The notes: generated by a model not told the origin, from the letters alone. 64,000 nt of DNA from DYHD01 sp037445375 (GCA_037445375.1 JBBIKS010000006.1:30304-94303); one strand, 5' to 3'; positions 17,805 to 26,266 are shown, numbered from the stretch's first letter. Made by a program: numbers and translations.

Positions 17805-17878
17805 GCCCCCTTAGCTCAGTAGGATAGAGCACAGGTTTCCTAAACCTGGTGCCGCAGGTTCGATTCCTGCAGGGGGTA
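17805..17878 (+). tRNA. tRNA-Arg (anticodon CCT)
   Basis: It folds as a full cloverleaf: acceptor GCCCCCT with AGGGGGT (one G-T at position 1:72), D arm around TAGCTCAGTAGGATAGAGC, anticodon stem CAGGT/ACCTG with loop TTCCTAA (anticodon CCT at 17839-17841, reading AGG), and T arm GCAGG-TTCGATT-CCTGC. The discriminator base is A, and CCA is not encoded. A TATAAT at 17783-17788 is a likely -10 box, and a T-run follows the gene. Confidence 0.97.
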
Positions 17879-17894
17879 TTTTTTCCTTCGTTGA

Positions 17895-19103
17895 TTAGAT
17901 TTGTTCTAATGCCTGCTGCAGGTCGGCTATAAGGTCATCAGTGTCTTCTAAGCCGAGAGCAAGCCGGACGAGATTGTCTGTCATGCCTATTGAATGACGA
18001 TACTCGGCAGGATAATCAAAGAAAGACATTGTAGCCATTTGGGTTACAAGGCTTTCGGTACCGCCAAGACTTGGGGTAATAATAAAAAGCTCCAGAGAGT
18101 CTATGAACTTACAGGTCTCAGCGTCCCCGCCTTTAACCAAAAAAGTGATAACACTCCCAAAACCGCTCATCTGCTTCACTGCAATTTGATGGTCAGAATG
18201 TGAATTAAGTCCAGGATACCATACCTTTTCTATTTTTGGATGCGATTCGAGCATTTGGGCTATTTTTAAACCGGCTTTGTTGTGATGCTCCATCCGAAGC
18301 GCAAAGGTTTTTAGCCCTCTTTCAAGCAAAAAGCAGCTAAAAGGATCGGCGATAGAACCAACCATGCGCTGCATACGATAGAGGTTATTCAAAAGGTCAG
18401 ATTTGCCTAAAGTAACACCGGCCAAGAGGTCGTTATGCCCGCCAAGATACTTAGTTGCCGAATGAATTACTATATCAATGCCAAACTCAAGGGGTTTAAT
18501 ATTATAAGGTGTTGCCATAGTGGCATCAATAATAGTTAGCAGATTATGTTTTTTTGCAATTTCAACAATTAAACTTAGTTCAATTACCCTAAGATAAGGG
18601 TTGGTAGGCAATTCTGTGAATATAATATTGGTATTAGGTTTAATTTCTTTAGTTATAGCCTCAACAGTGGGATCTACAATTGAATATTCAAGACCAAACT
18701 TTGGTAGAAAGTTTGTAGCAAAATCCCTTGTCTGGCGGTAACAATCATTAGTGAAGATAATGTGCCCGCCTCTGTTCATATATGTCATCAAGGTTAAAAT
18801 TACAGCGCTCATTCCAGTTGAGAACAGTATTGCCCTCTCAGCACCCTCTATTGCTGCAAGCTTGCGTTCACACTCTTTCTGAGTCGGGTTGCCGTATCGT
18901 CCGTACTCGTGATCTCTAAGTATGCGGCATTCTCCCTTCGCCTTCATAAATTCCACAACATCTGTTGTTGTATCAAAATAGTAGTTGGATGTCTGAACAA
19001 TAGGTGTTGTGACAGCATGATATGCTTTTGGCTTATGGCCGTCACCATGAATTGCAAGTGTGGCAGGCTTCCAGTTTTTAGCCTGTGATGACTTTTTAGG
19101 CAT
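17895..19103 (-). CDS. Cystathionine gamma-synthase/lyase-type PLP enzyme
   Basis: 402 residues of the Cys/Met-metabolism PLP family. Visible motifs are YGRYGNPTQKECE (cofactor phosphate contacts from the partner subunit), STGMSAVILTL, IDATMATP and the PLP lysine K218 in HSATKYLGGHND. The C-terminus has SLGGTESLVTQMATMS. It most resembles cystathionine gamma-synthase (MetB), joining O-acyl-homoserine and cysteine, but beta/gamma-lyases and sulfhydrylases share these motifs. No SAM riboswitch is visible upstream, and the CAT start is preceded by a GAGGA Shine-Dalgarno site. Confidence 0.88.
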   Translation of the reverse strand: MPKKSSQAKNWKPATLAIHGDGHKPKAYHAVTTPIVQTSNYYFDTTTDVVEFMKAKGECRILRDHEYGRYGNPTQKECERKLAAIEGAERAILFSTGMSAVILTLMTYMNRGGHIIFTNDCYRQTRDFATNFLPKFGLEYSIVDPTVEAITKEIKPNTNIIFTELPTNPYLRVIELSLIVEIAKKHNLLTIIDATMATPYNIKPLEFGIDIVIHSATKYLGGHNDLLAGVTLGKSDLLNNLYRMQRMVGSIADPFSCFLLERGLKTFALRMEHHNKAGLKIAQMLESHPKIEKVWYPGLNSHSDHQIAVKQMSGFGSVITFLVKGGDAETCKFIDSLELFIITPSLGGTESLVTQMATMSFFDYPAEYRHSIGMTDNLVRLALGLEDTDDLIADLQQALEQI

Positions 19104-19757
19104 CAGTTGTCCTCCTCTATAACAAAACTTTCAGAAGTGTTTCCATAATCTAATATGGTGATATAAAAAGAGGCAGTCAAGCTGCAAGGCAACAAAATAG
19201 CAACTTCTCTACTATTGGACATAGAATTAAGAACAGTTCAAATGAAAAATGACCGCTCTTGAGATTACCATAAAAGCCTTTGTATTATCAATCATTTCAA
19301 CCTTGTCTAAGAGTGCCGAGAAAAAGCTCTGGAATTATGAAATGTGAATGTCTTTCTTTGTTGGAAGTATTTTTTTAAAACGATATTTTAACGCTAAAAC
19401 TGTTAAGATATCAGGCAAGGCCTTCTTTTTCTTAAATGTAAAATTGAGAAATCAAGCCCTTTGCCTGTTCATTGCCGTTCCAAGATAGACGATGCTGTTT
19501 AAGAAGGAGATGGATGTGAAATGTATAGTTTAGGTTTGATCACAAGACACTTCCCTCTCGAGTTAGACCTGTTTGCTGTTTTTTTTTACTTAACTCATGA
19601 TGGATGTCGATTCTATTTCTGACAATTGACAAAAGACAACTAATTTCAAGATAATTGATTTAATGCCAACTGTTAGAAATATTTCAGGGCTATATCGTTT
19701 TTCTTTTACGGCTTTGATTGTAATGAGCTTATGCATGTTCATATTCAGAGAGAAAAG
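19104..19757. other. Gene-free stretch between the PLP enzyme and the hydrogenase remnant
   Basis: About 650 bases in which I find no convincing gene on either strand. Short open frames have no recognisable motif. Given the pseudogene just downstream, it may hold further decayed coding sequence. Confidence 0.5.
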
Positions 19758-20061
19758 ATGAATGGCAAAACACTGGCATGCAAGGCAACATGGATAGCGG
19801 AAGCAACGAGAGGATATTAATTCATCAATATGAAATTGACGAAAAGGGAAGTGTTCAGAAATGTGTGATTGTTCCTCCTACATCACAGAATTTGTTTCAT
19901 ATCGAAAAGACTATTTATCAGTTTGTTCAGGCTAATATTGATAGAGCGGGGATTATCTGAAAAGGGAATGTGAGAAGATAATAAGAAGCTATGACCCTTG
20001 CATATCGTGCGCCACGCATATAGTTTATTTTATAGGTAAATATCATAAGTGTCCAAAATAA
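19758..20061 (+). pseudogene. Remnant of a [NiFe]-hydrogenase large subunit (C-terminal ~95 residues, two frameshifts)
   Basis: Three short frames joined in order spell the end of a hydrogenase alpha subunit: ACKATWIAEATRG (frame of 19758), ILIHQYEIDEKGSVQK...VPPTSQNLFHIEKTI (frame of 19778) and ECEKIIRSYDPCISCATH (ending at TAA 20059-20061). The family has APRGxLIHHYxxDExG, then NNLxIE, then the nickel-binding DPCxxCxxH, all recognisable here. Each junction is explained by loss of one base. The N-terminal ~350 residues are absent, so the gene is dead and truncated. It was probably an F420- or NAD-linked type of cytoplasmic hydrogenase. Confidence 0.8.
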
Positions 20062-20073
20062 TATTTAAGTTTA

Positions 20074-20230
20074 GATATGAAGCGATTTCTTCGCCAAAGA
20101 ACTACCTTTGAATGTGTGCAAAAGTTTGACAGACGACCTATTGGTTTCACAAATAAATACTGAGGCTTCCGCATCGTCTTCAGCCTCATTGAGTTACCCA
20201 TGGCTTTGGCTTGAGAAATCGCTTCATATC
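20074..20230. repeat. Structured 157-bp element with 17-bp perfect inverted ends, family C, copy 1
   Basis: Terminal arms 20074-20090 (GATATGAAGCGATTTCT) and 20214-20230 are perfect inverted repeats. Inside are a second pair, GCCAAAG (20093-20099) with CTTTGGC (20204-20210), and a hairpin TGAGGCT (20161-20167) with AGCCTCA (20182-20188). A second copy at 60946-61097 keeps the same spacing and differs by a compensatory base-pair change in the outer stem. It could be a MITE-like element or a structured RNA. No protein is encoded. Confidence 0.75.
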
Positions 20231-20282
20231 GCCTGCATTTGGATATATCTAATAATTTTTTTGACAAATATTAAGGTAATAT

Positions 20283-21143
20283 ATGGAAATGTTTCTAAAT
20301 AGAGCAGTTTTATATTTGAGGATGATTAAGATATCTCACTCGGTATTTGCCCTTCCCTTCGCATTCACTGGCGGAATCCTCGCTGCTTCAGGCATCCCAG
20401 CCCTGCATCAGCTATTCTGGATTTTGCTCGCAATGATAGGGGCAAGGTCGGGAGCGATGGGATTAAATAGAATAATAGATAGGGACATTGATAAATTAAA
20501 TCCACGGACAAAGTATAGGGAAATACCCACTGGGAAAATAAGAATTTTTGATGCGGCATTGTTTACCGTCATATCCTTTGCCATTATGGTTTTTGCTGCC
20601 TATCAGTTAAATCCGTTATGTTTGAAGCTGTCTCCTGTCGCTATAGGTATTTTATTCTTATACTCCTATACCAAAAGGTTCACATGGCTGTCTCACTTCT
20701 TTTTGGGGCTTGCAATTTCAGGATCACCACTCGGGGCATGGATTGCTGTCAGAGGGACTTTTGACCCTGAGATTTTGCCGCTTTGTATCGGCGTAATATT
20801 CTGGCTCGCGGGGTTTGATGTTCTTTATGCCTTGCAAGACATTAATTTTGATAGAAAACACGGACTACATTCTATCCCTCAGAGATTTGGGATCGAAAAA
20901 TCCTTGATTATCTCCAGATTGTTCCATTCAATAACAATATTAATGCTGATAGTAACAGGATTAATTTTTCTTCTCGGATTTGTCTATTGGATAGGGGTCA
21001 TTTTAGTTACAGGACTGCTTATCTATGAACACACCCTAATAAAATCGGAGGATTTAAGTAAACTCGATATGGCATTTTTTAATATGAACGGATATATAAG
21101 CCTGACTGTCTTTATGTTTACTTTTTTATCATTTCTTGTATAA
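20283..21143 (+). CDS. UbiA-family prenyltransferase (MqnP/UbiA-like)
   Basis: 286 residues with 7-9 membrane helices. The two Asp-rich motifs that bind Mg-prenyl diphosphate are NRIIDRDIDKLNPRT (about 60-75) and DVLYALQDINFDRKHG (about 179-195). The protein transfers a polyprenyl chain to an aromatic acid in the inner membrane. The arrangement is that of 4-hydroxybenzoate polyprenyltransferases and of MqnP of the futalosine menaquinone route, and sequence alone does not separate them. For an anaerobe with a multihaem cytochrome nearby, menaquinone is the likelier product. No menaquinone gene is adjacent. Confidence 0.88.
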   Translation: MEMFLNRAVLYLRMIKISHSVFALPFAFTGGILAASGIPALHQLFWILLAMIGARSGAMGLNRIIDRDIDKLNPRTKYREIPTGKIRIFDAALFTVISFAIMVFAAYQLNPLCLKLSPVAIGILFLYSYTKRFTWLSHFFLGLAISGSPLGAWIAVRGTFDPEILPLCIGVIFWLAGFDVLYALQDINFDRKHGLHSIPQRFGIEKSLIISRLFHSITILMLIVTGLIFLLGFVYWIGVILVTGLLIYEHTLIKSEDLSKLDMAFFNMNGYISLTVFMFTFLSFLV

Positions 21144-21145
21144 CC

Positions 21146-21281
21146 TAAATTGAGCGATTTTGTTGGTAACCCCACGAAAGCCGAGACGGCTGTCCGACGC
21201 AATGGGTGATTAGTGATGATTCGTAGGACAGGCTTTCCGCTTGTCATTAGAGAAATGCACATTAAAGAATAGCTCAATTTA
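21146..21281 (-). repeat. Dispersed inverted-repeat element, family E, copy 2
   Basis: 136 bp bounded by perfect 10-bp inverted ends TAAATTGAGC (21146-21155) and GCTCAATTTA (21272-21281). Inside are the same two hairpins as in copy 1 at 10992-11090, in opposite orientation. This has the layout of a MITE. Confidence 0.8.
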
Positions 21282-21344
21282 ACTGTTATTATTTGTTTAG
21301 ATTTAGCCATTAAGCAAACAACAGGAGTAAATAAAAATTCAAAT

Positions 21345-22046
21345 ATGAATCAGACCCCTCAACTGAAGGTATTTTGTAAATCTATAGGCGCGGACCTTGT
21401 AGGCATCGCTGATTTAGAACCATTCAGAAATAATTTTACTGTAGTGCCTGAAAATCTTATAGAGCCATTCACTCATGCAATCTCAATTGCGATTTGTATG
21501 AATAATGAAGTGATCAATACCATTTCAGATGGTCCTACGCCAGAATATGCACAGCTTTACAGAAATGTTAATATATCTTTAGATAAAATCTCCTCTCAAA
21601 TCGTGCAGTGGATAAATGAAAAAGGTTTTAGTGCAAAGGCTATTGCAGCTTCTAAATTAGAGGACGAAGTGAATCTTCTTGGAAGTATCTCTCACAAGGC
21701 GGTGGCAAGAATGGCAGGTATCGGATGGCAGGGCAAAAACCTGCTCATCATAACCCCGCAATTCGGCTCAAGGATAAGACTTGCTACCGTCCTAACCAAT
21801 ATGCCATTTATAGCAGACCAGCCATTAAAAAACAGGTGTGGCAAGTGTAAGGAATGCTCTAAAGCCTGTCCTTCATCTGCTATAAAAAATGTTAGCACAG
21901 ACAGTCATTATAAAATGAGAGATGAAGCAGTAGATATAGATAAATGTTACTCAAGGCTAAATAAATTTAAAGTTATGCCCGGCATTGAGGCTACAATCTG
22001 CGGTGTTTGCATCAAGGTTTGTCCGTTTAGCAAGAAATCTACTTGA
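21345..22046 (+). CDS. QueG-like double [4Fe-4S] protein (short)
   Basis: 233 residues. Its pieces match epoxyqueuosine reductase: GWQGKNLLIITPQFGSRIRLATVLTN, and two ferredoxin-like motifs, CGKCKECSKACPSSAI and CGVCIKVCPF. It lacks the C-terminal HEAT-like domain of QueG (about 340-380 residues) and its N-terminal cobalamin-binding part is divergent. It is therefore either a minimal QueG or a related reductase of unknown substrate. The stop codon overlaps the left end of a MITE. Membership of the QueG superfamily is firm, the reaction is not. Confidence 0.75.
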   Translation: MNQTPQLKVFCKSIGADLVGIADLEPFRNNFTVVPENLIEPFTHAISIAICMNNEVINTISDGPTPEYAQLYRNVNISLDKISSQIVQWINEKGFSAKAIAASKLEDEVNLLGSISHKAVARMAGIGWQGKNLLIITPQFGSRIRLATVLTNMPFIADQPLKNRCGKCKECSKACPSSAIKNVSTDSHYKMRDEAVDIDKCYSRLNKFKVMPGIEATICGVCIKVCPFSKKST

Positions 22047-22176
22047 GTCTGTTTATAAAGTCATAAATCACCCTTACACTTGCCCTCTCCCTCAAGGTGG
22101 AGGGTTGATAAATAAGCCTCTCACTTGAGGGGAGGGGTTGGAGAGGGTGTTTAATGAGCAGTTTATAAACAGACTC
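22045..22176. mobile_element. MITE-like element with 15-bp perfect terminal inverted repeats (family A)
   Basis: 132 bp flanked by GAGTCTGTTTATAAA (22045-22059) and its exact reverse complement (22162-22176). The interior holds opposed CCCTC/GAGGG palindromes and no ORF. Partial copies or ends occur near 11936, 42023, 53112 and 63933. Confidence 0.8.
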
Positions 22177-22508
22177 TATTTAATATAAACCGCTCACAAG
22201 ACCGCAGGAATGGCAGAAAGGCTCCACTCTATGAGCAGGACTTATAGATAAACCTGATGAATATTAATGGAACTAAAAGGCAAATCAGATATATCATAAA
22301 GGCTGCAAGCTGCCAGAGCTACAAATTCAGCGGGTTCTTTTCAAAGGAAATAGGCTATGGAAGAATCAACGGCATCGTAAGTCAGCCGCTGATTTAAAAT
22401 TTAGATGTGAGGCGATAAAAGACTGAAAAAGTAAGCAGAAAAGGTGATGAGAACGCTCAATTTGTGTAATGTGCAGACTCTGCCCTCTTTTCTTTATAAA
22501 AAACACCC
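22177..22508. other. Gap upstream of the cytochrome, with one doubtful small ORF
   Basis: No RNA gene or firm promoter is recognised. A 46-codon frame at 22257-22397 (+), containing IKAASCQSYKFSGFFSKEIG, is readable but has no recognisable motif and no clear Shine-Dalgarno site. It may be a gene fragment. Confidence 0.4.
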
Positions 22509-24437
22509 ATGAAAATCGGCACTATAAGCAATTATATCAATATTAAGACTATCATCATATTTACTATTCAGTTCTTCCTTATAGTTACTATATTAGGCTA
22601 TCGCTCATGGAAAGATAGGGGCGATGAGTGCCTCAAATGCCATTCAGATATGCAAAAGATGACTAAGCTCGGCTATCCCCAGTTTTATATAACTCAGGAG
22701 ATGATAGAAAGGGAAAGCAAACATCCCAATATTAGATGTCAGGAATGTCATCTTGGTAACGCACGAGCCAAAGACCCTGATGAGGCGCATAAGGGTATGC
22801 TTGCAGTTCTTCTGGTCAGTGAAGAAGGGGAGCTTCTTAAGCGTAAAGATATTTACCCCAAGCCATTGATACCTGCTGGCAATGATAAAATCAGGGAGAT
22901 GCTCCCGCAAGTCGAGTATGAAGGCGAACTTTATCCACATCCTGATGTTAGAAATGTTCTTTGGCATGACAGAGACCCAATAACCCTGAATTATGACCCT
23001 GCCATAACCAAAAAAACATGCGGCAAATCAAACTGCCATCCTGCAGAAACAACCCAATTCCATAAAACCATCATGGCAACTAATTTCAGGCAGAGGACTA
23101 TGACCACATGGCTTGCGCCCTATGGTCCTCAAAATTGAGGGCCATCCTTTGCGGACATACCTCCGTCGGAGGTATTAAAAGATAAAGGATTCTCATTTAA
23201 AAACACTCAGGAGATAGCCAAAGAAATCAACCTCCCTTTTACAAATCAGCAGGCTGTTGCGAAACAAAAATTTTGCAATGCCTGCCATACAGGCTGTCTT
23301 GACTGCCATTATGAGCCTAGTAGAGATAAAGGTGTTCATAATTTCACCTCAAAACCAGCTTCCCAGACATGCGGAGGTTATGGGAGAAATACGAGCATGT
23401 GCCATGCCGGCTCTTTGCACAGCAGAAGGGGAGGCACATATGTCGGAGGGGATTATTCGCTCCCAACTGGCATGAAAGCTGACACCCATTATAAAAAGAA
23501 CATTCATTGCATTGACTGCCATTTAACCGGTCCAAAGGGTATGGGTGATATGCAGAGAAAGGCAAGCTGTCAGGACTGCCATATAGAAATCGAGGCTGCA
23601 CACTCAAAGAGTGTCCATAAAAATCTTGATTGTGCAGCTTGCCACATAAATGAACTCGGAGGCTATCAGATTGTTGTATATGGTCCCGGCATGGTCGCTG
23701 GCAAGCCAAACCCTTTTAAAAAATACTCGCTATATCATGGCATCCAAAGCCCGCCGATAATTATGAAGGACCAAAAGGGCAAGTGGATGGCGGTAAAGGT
23801 ATTTCCGCACTCAGTGGGCAATTTTAAACAAGATGTAAAGTCATCAGAAAGCGTAATGTTCCGATGGAAAGATAGCGATATAAAAGACCCTTATTACATC
23901 ATTGGAACTCACAGTATTGGCTCAAATGATAAGCATCTTTTATGGCTTGAGATACAACATGTCTCTCATCCGTATGGCAAGGGAAGGACATGCGAAAGCT
24001 GCCACAGCGAGAAACAAATCTCTATATCAAGATGGGAGTACGAGGATGATCAGGGTGTTAAAGAGCCTTTCAAAGGCGGATACAAGATTATTGCTGACAA
24101 GTATGGTCTAAAGATAACTGACATGCAAAATACTAACCCGATAGTTTTGGCTGACGGCTATAAGTTAGAAGACTTTGCCTCATGGCTTTTCCTGAAAGAC
24201 AAATGGCAAATGCATGGGGATTTTTCAATAACTACGGATAAGGATAAATATAATAAATATCTGAATCTTTCAAAAAAGATCAGCAATGAACTAAAAAACC
24301 TTGATAAGGAAATTAAAGGCAAAGACAAAAAGATTCAAAGGAAATACCTTGAAATGAGAGGCATTGTGCTTCATAATGAAGATGGGGCAGTTGAACTGAT
24401 TAAGGATTTTAAGCATAAGGAGAGCAGCTCAAAATAG
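22509..24437 (+). CDS. Membrane-anchored multihaem c-type cytochrome with in-frame TGA (candidate selenoprotein)
   Basis: One frame of 642 codons crossed by a single TGA at 23136-23138 (position 210) and otherwise open from ATG to TAG. Residues ~13-30 form an N-terminal membrane anchor. Before the TGA are CLKCH, CQECH and a CX4CH (CGKSNCH). After it are CNACH, CLDCH, CIDCH, CQDCH, CAACH and CESCH, with an odd CX9CH between them. That is eight canonical haem sites and up to ten in all. It should face the periplasm and move electrons between the quinone pool or a partner and other cytochromes. The context APYGPQN-(TGA)-GPSFADIPP shows no break in composition, and a SECIS-like stem-loop follows. 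The alternative is a nonsense mutation in a recently inactivated gene. Confidence 0.75.
23139..23190 (+). promoter_or_regulatory. Candidate bacterial SECIS element after the in-frame TGA
   Basis: The RNA just 3' of the TGA folds into two stacked stems: a lower one, ATCCTTT (23144-23150) with AAAGGAT (23184-23190), and an upper 8-bp perfect one, ATACCTCC (23157-23164) with GGAGGTAT (23168-23175), closed by loop GTC (23165-23167). Known bacterial SECIS elements place a small apical loop with an early G roughly 16-37 nt after the UGA. Here the loop begins 27 nt after it. The three-base loop is small, and no bulged U is evident. Confidence 0.5.
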
Positions 24438-24451
24438 CACTTTCCTCTTTT

Positions 24452-25294
24452 TTATAAATTGAATGTTTTTATAATCTCTCTTCTTGCCTGTCCGATAGTG
24501 AGCGGTATTTTTTCAAAAGGCATTTTGTCTTCGTTTTTAAGCTTGTAAATGAGTTCTGCAATCTGAGGAAGCCGGAGTTTAACACGCATCATATCAGCCG
24601 GTGCTGTAAAGACTTCTTCAGGTGTTCCGCCCCTGATGATCTCACCTTTACTCAGTATATAAAGCCTGTCAAGAAACAGGGGGACAAGGTCAATGCTGTG
24701 AGTAGCCATGACTATGGTCAAGCCGTTTTCCTTATTAAGTTTCATCAGTAAGTCCATCATTTTATATTCACCCATCGGGTCTAACCCAGCAGTCGGTTCG
24801 TCAAGAAGCACTATCTCATGTCCCATTGAGAGCAGCCCGGCAATACAAATCCTCTTTTTCTGCCCATAGCTAAGATTCTGAATAGGTTTTGTCTCATATC
24901 CATCCATCTCGACAGCCTTGAGAGCATCTCTGACTCTTTCTGTTACTTCTTTTTCATTGAAGCCCATATTTATTGGTCCAAATGAGACATCTTCTACAAC
25001 AGTTGGAGCAAACAATTGCTCATCGGGGTTTTGGAAAATAAGCCCCATTTTTTTATAAATTTCTTTGGGTGAGAGTTTTCTTATATCCATCCCGTCGAGG
25101 AATACATTGCCGGTAAAATCCTTATAGAGTCCATCCATAATCTTAAGTAGAGTTGTTTTTCCAGAGCCGTTTGAACCTATGATGCCGATAAAATCCCCCT
25201 TCTTTATATTCAAGGATATATCGGAAAGTGCAGTGGTGCCGTCGGGATATTTGAAAGAACTGATGTTTACTGATAATCGGGTTAAATCTTCCAT
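24452..25294 (-). CDS. cbiO: Cobalt ECF transporter ATPase CbiO
   Basis: 280 residues. ABC ATPase with Walker A GSNGSGKTTL (about 36-45), Q-loop FQNPDEQLFAPTVVEDV (the ECF-type form), signature LSYGQKKR and Walker B IVLLDEPTAGLDP. It drives cobalt uptake with CbiQ, CbiM and CbiN. It is the last gene of the cobalamin operon, overlaps cbiQ by 13 bases and ends 15 bases from the convergent cytochrome gene. Confidence 0.93.
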   Translation of the reverse strand: MEDLTRLSVNISSFKYPDGTTALSDISLNIKKGDFIGIIGSNGSGKTTLLKIMDGLYKDFTGNVFLDGMDIRKLSPKEIYKKMGLIFQNPDEQLFAPTVVEDVSFGPINMGFNEKEVTERVRDALKAVEMDGYETKPIQNLSYGQKKRICIAGLLSMGHEIVLLDEPTAGLDPMGEYKMMDLLMKLNKENGLTIVMATHSIDLVPLFLDRLYILSKGEIIRGGTPEEVFTAPADMMRVKLRLPQIAELIYKLKNEDKMPFEKIPLTIGQARREIIKTFNL

Positions 25295-26034
25295 ATCACT
25301 CCGAGGGTTGTTATAAATAGAATAGAAATTATGATTTCCTTATATTTAAGGGAGTTCTGTTTCAAAAAAGGCATGTTGCCGTTATATCCTCGCTGGATCA
25401 TTGCTGTGGTAGTTTTCTGGCTATGGTCAAATGCCTTGAGCACGAGCGTTCCAACAAGGGTGGAAAATGAACTTATTCCTCTTTTGATGCCTGAATAGCC
25501 GAGCCGATTTTTCTGTGCGTTATAAATAACCATAGCATCATCCAAAAGGATGAATATATATCTGTAAGCAAACATCATTATCTCAATAAGTGTTTTAGGT
25601 ATCCTGAACCAAGAAAGCCCCGCCATTATCTCAGTAAAAGGAGTTGAGAGTCCAAGAACAATAATAACCGAGACAGCGGCCAAAATCCTGAGGGCAAGCA
25701 TAAGCCCTTCTATGAAACCGTCTTTATAACCGCTTAATGTCAGGACTTTTAACTCTATAGAAAATAAGGGATCGGTTCCTGAAAAGAAGAGCTTCAAGAT
25801 TAATAAAATTAGAGCAATAAATGCAGGCTCTGAATATCTGAGAAGAACGACTTTTATCGGAACCCTCATCGCTATACAAAAAGCTATGCTTATAAGAATT
25901 ATTATGACAGGAAATATGAAGCCTTTATAGCTTAGAATAAGCAGAAGGCTGAAGACAGCTACTAATATCTTTATTCTTGCATCAAATTTTGCAAGAAAAT
26001 GTCCCTTTTTTAAATCTCTAAATAAAAATTCCAT
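25282..26034 (-). CDS. cbiQ: Cobalt ECF transporter T component CbiQ
   Basis: 250 residues with about five membrane helices. The coupling motifs for CbiO are visible as ARILAAVSVIIVLGLSTP and the GIKRGISSF / QKTTTAMIQRGYNG region (A-R-G type helices). It lies between cbiN and cbiO in the operon. The start ATG is at 26034. Confidence 0.9.
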   Translation of the reverse strand: MEFLFRDLKKGHFLAKFDARIKILVAVFSLLLILSYKGFIFPVIIILISIAFCIAMRVPIKVVLLRYSEPAFIALILLILKLFFSGTDPLFSIELKVLTLSGYKDGFIEGLMLALRILAAVSVIIVLGLSTPFTEIMAGLSWFRIPKTLIEIMMFAYRYIFILLDDAMVIYNAQKNRLGYSGIKRGISSFSTLVGTLVLKAFDHSQKTTTAMIQRGYNGNMPFLKQNSLKYKEIIISILFITTLGVIWKI

Positions 26035-26039
26035 AATGT

Positions 26040-26266
26040 TTAGACGCCATAAATGGACATAGTAAAGTTTTCATTTTCAGTAAAGCAAGAAATCCTGCCA
26101 TTGCATGAAAAAGATTTCTCACACCTGATTGGTGTTCGCAATGACTCATTTATCAATAAGATCGTAGTTCTATGTCTATTTTTAGGAGGCAGAGTCTCTT
26201 TAAAAATTATTTTTTTGTCACCCTGAGCCTTTCGATAAGCTCTGGATATGCCTGTCGAGCCCAATA
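26040..26266. other. Repeat-like spacer between cbiN and cbiQ
   Basis: It breaks an otherwise tight operon. It contains a GTCACCCTGAGCCTTTCGATAAGCTC stretch and hairpin-prone segments of the kind dispersed in many genomes. A 76-codon minus frame here has no recognisable motif and is probably not a gene. Confidence 0.5.

Noticed and set aside
17895..19300. SAM riboswitch for the Cys/Met PLP gene
   Set aside because: The region upstream of 19103 on the minus strand shows none of the SAM-I, SAM-II or SAM-IV conserved blocks and no terminator.
19778..19960. 60-codon ORF as an independent small gene
   Set aside because: Its sequence is the interior of the hydrogenase large-subunit tail, with matching fragments in other frames on both sides, so it is part of a pseudogene.
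20108..20302. Plus-strand ORF across the family C element and the prenyltransferase start
   Set aside because: The frame depends on the inverted-repeat sequence and is not kept in the second copy of the element.
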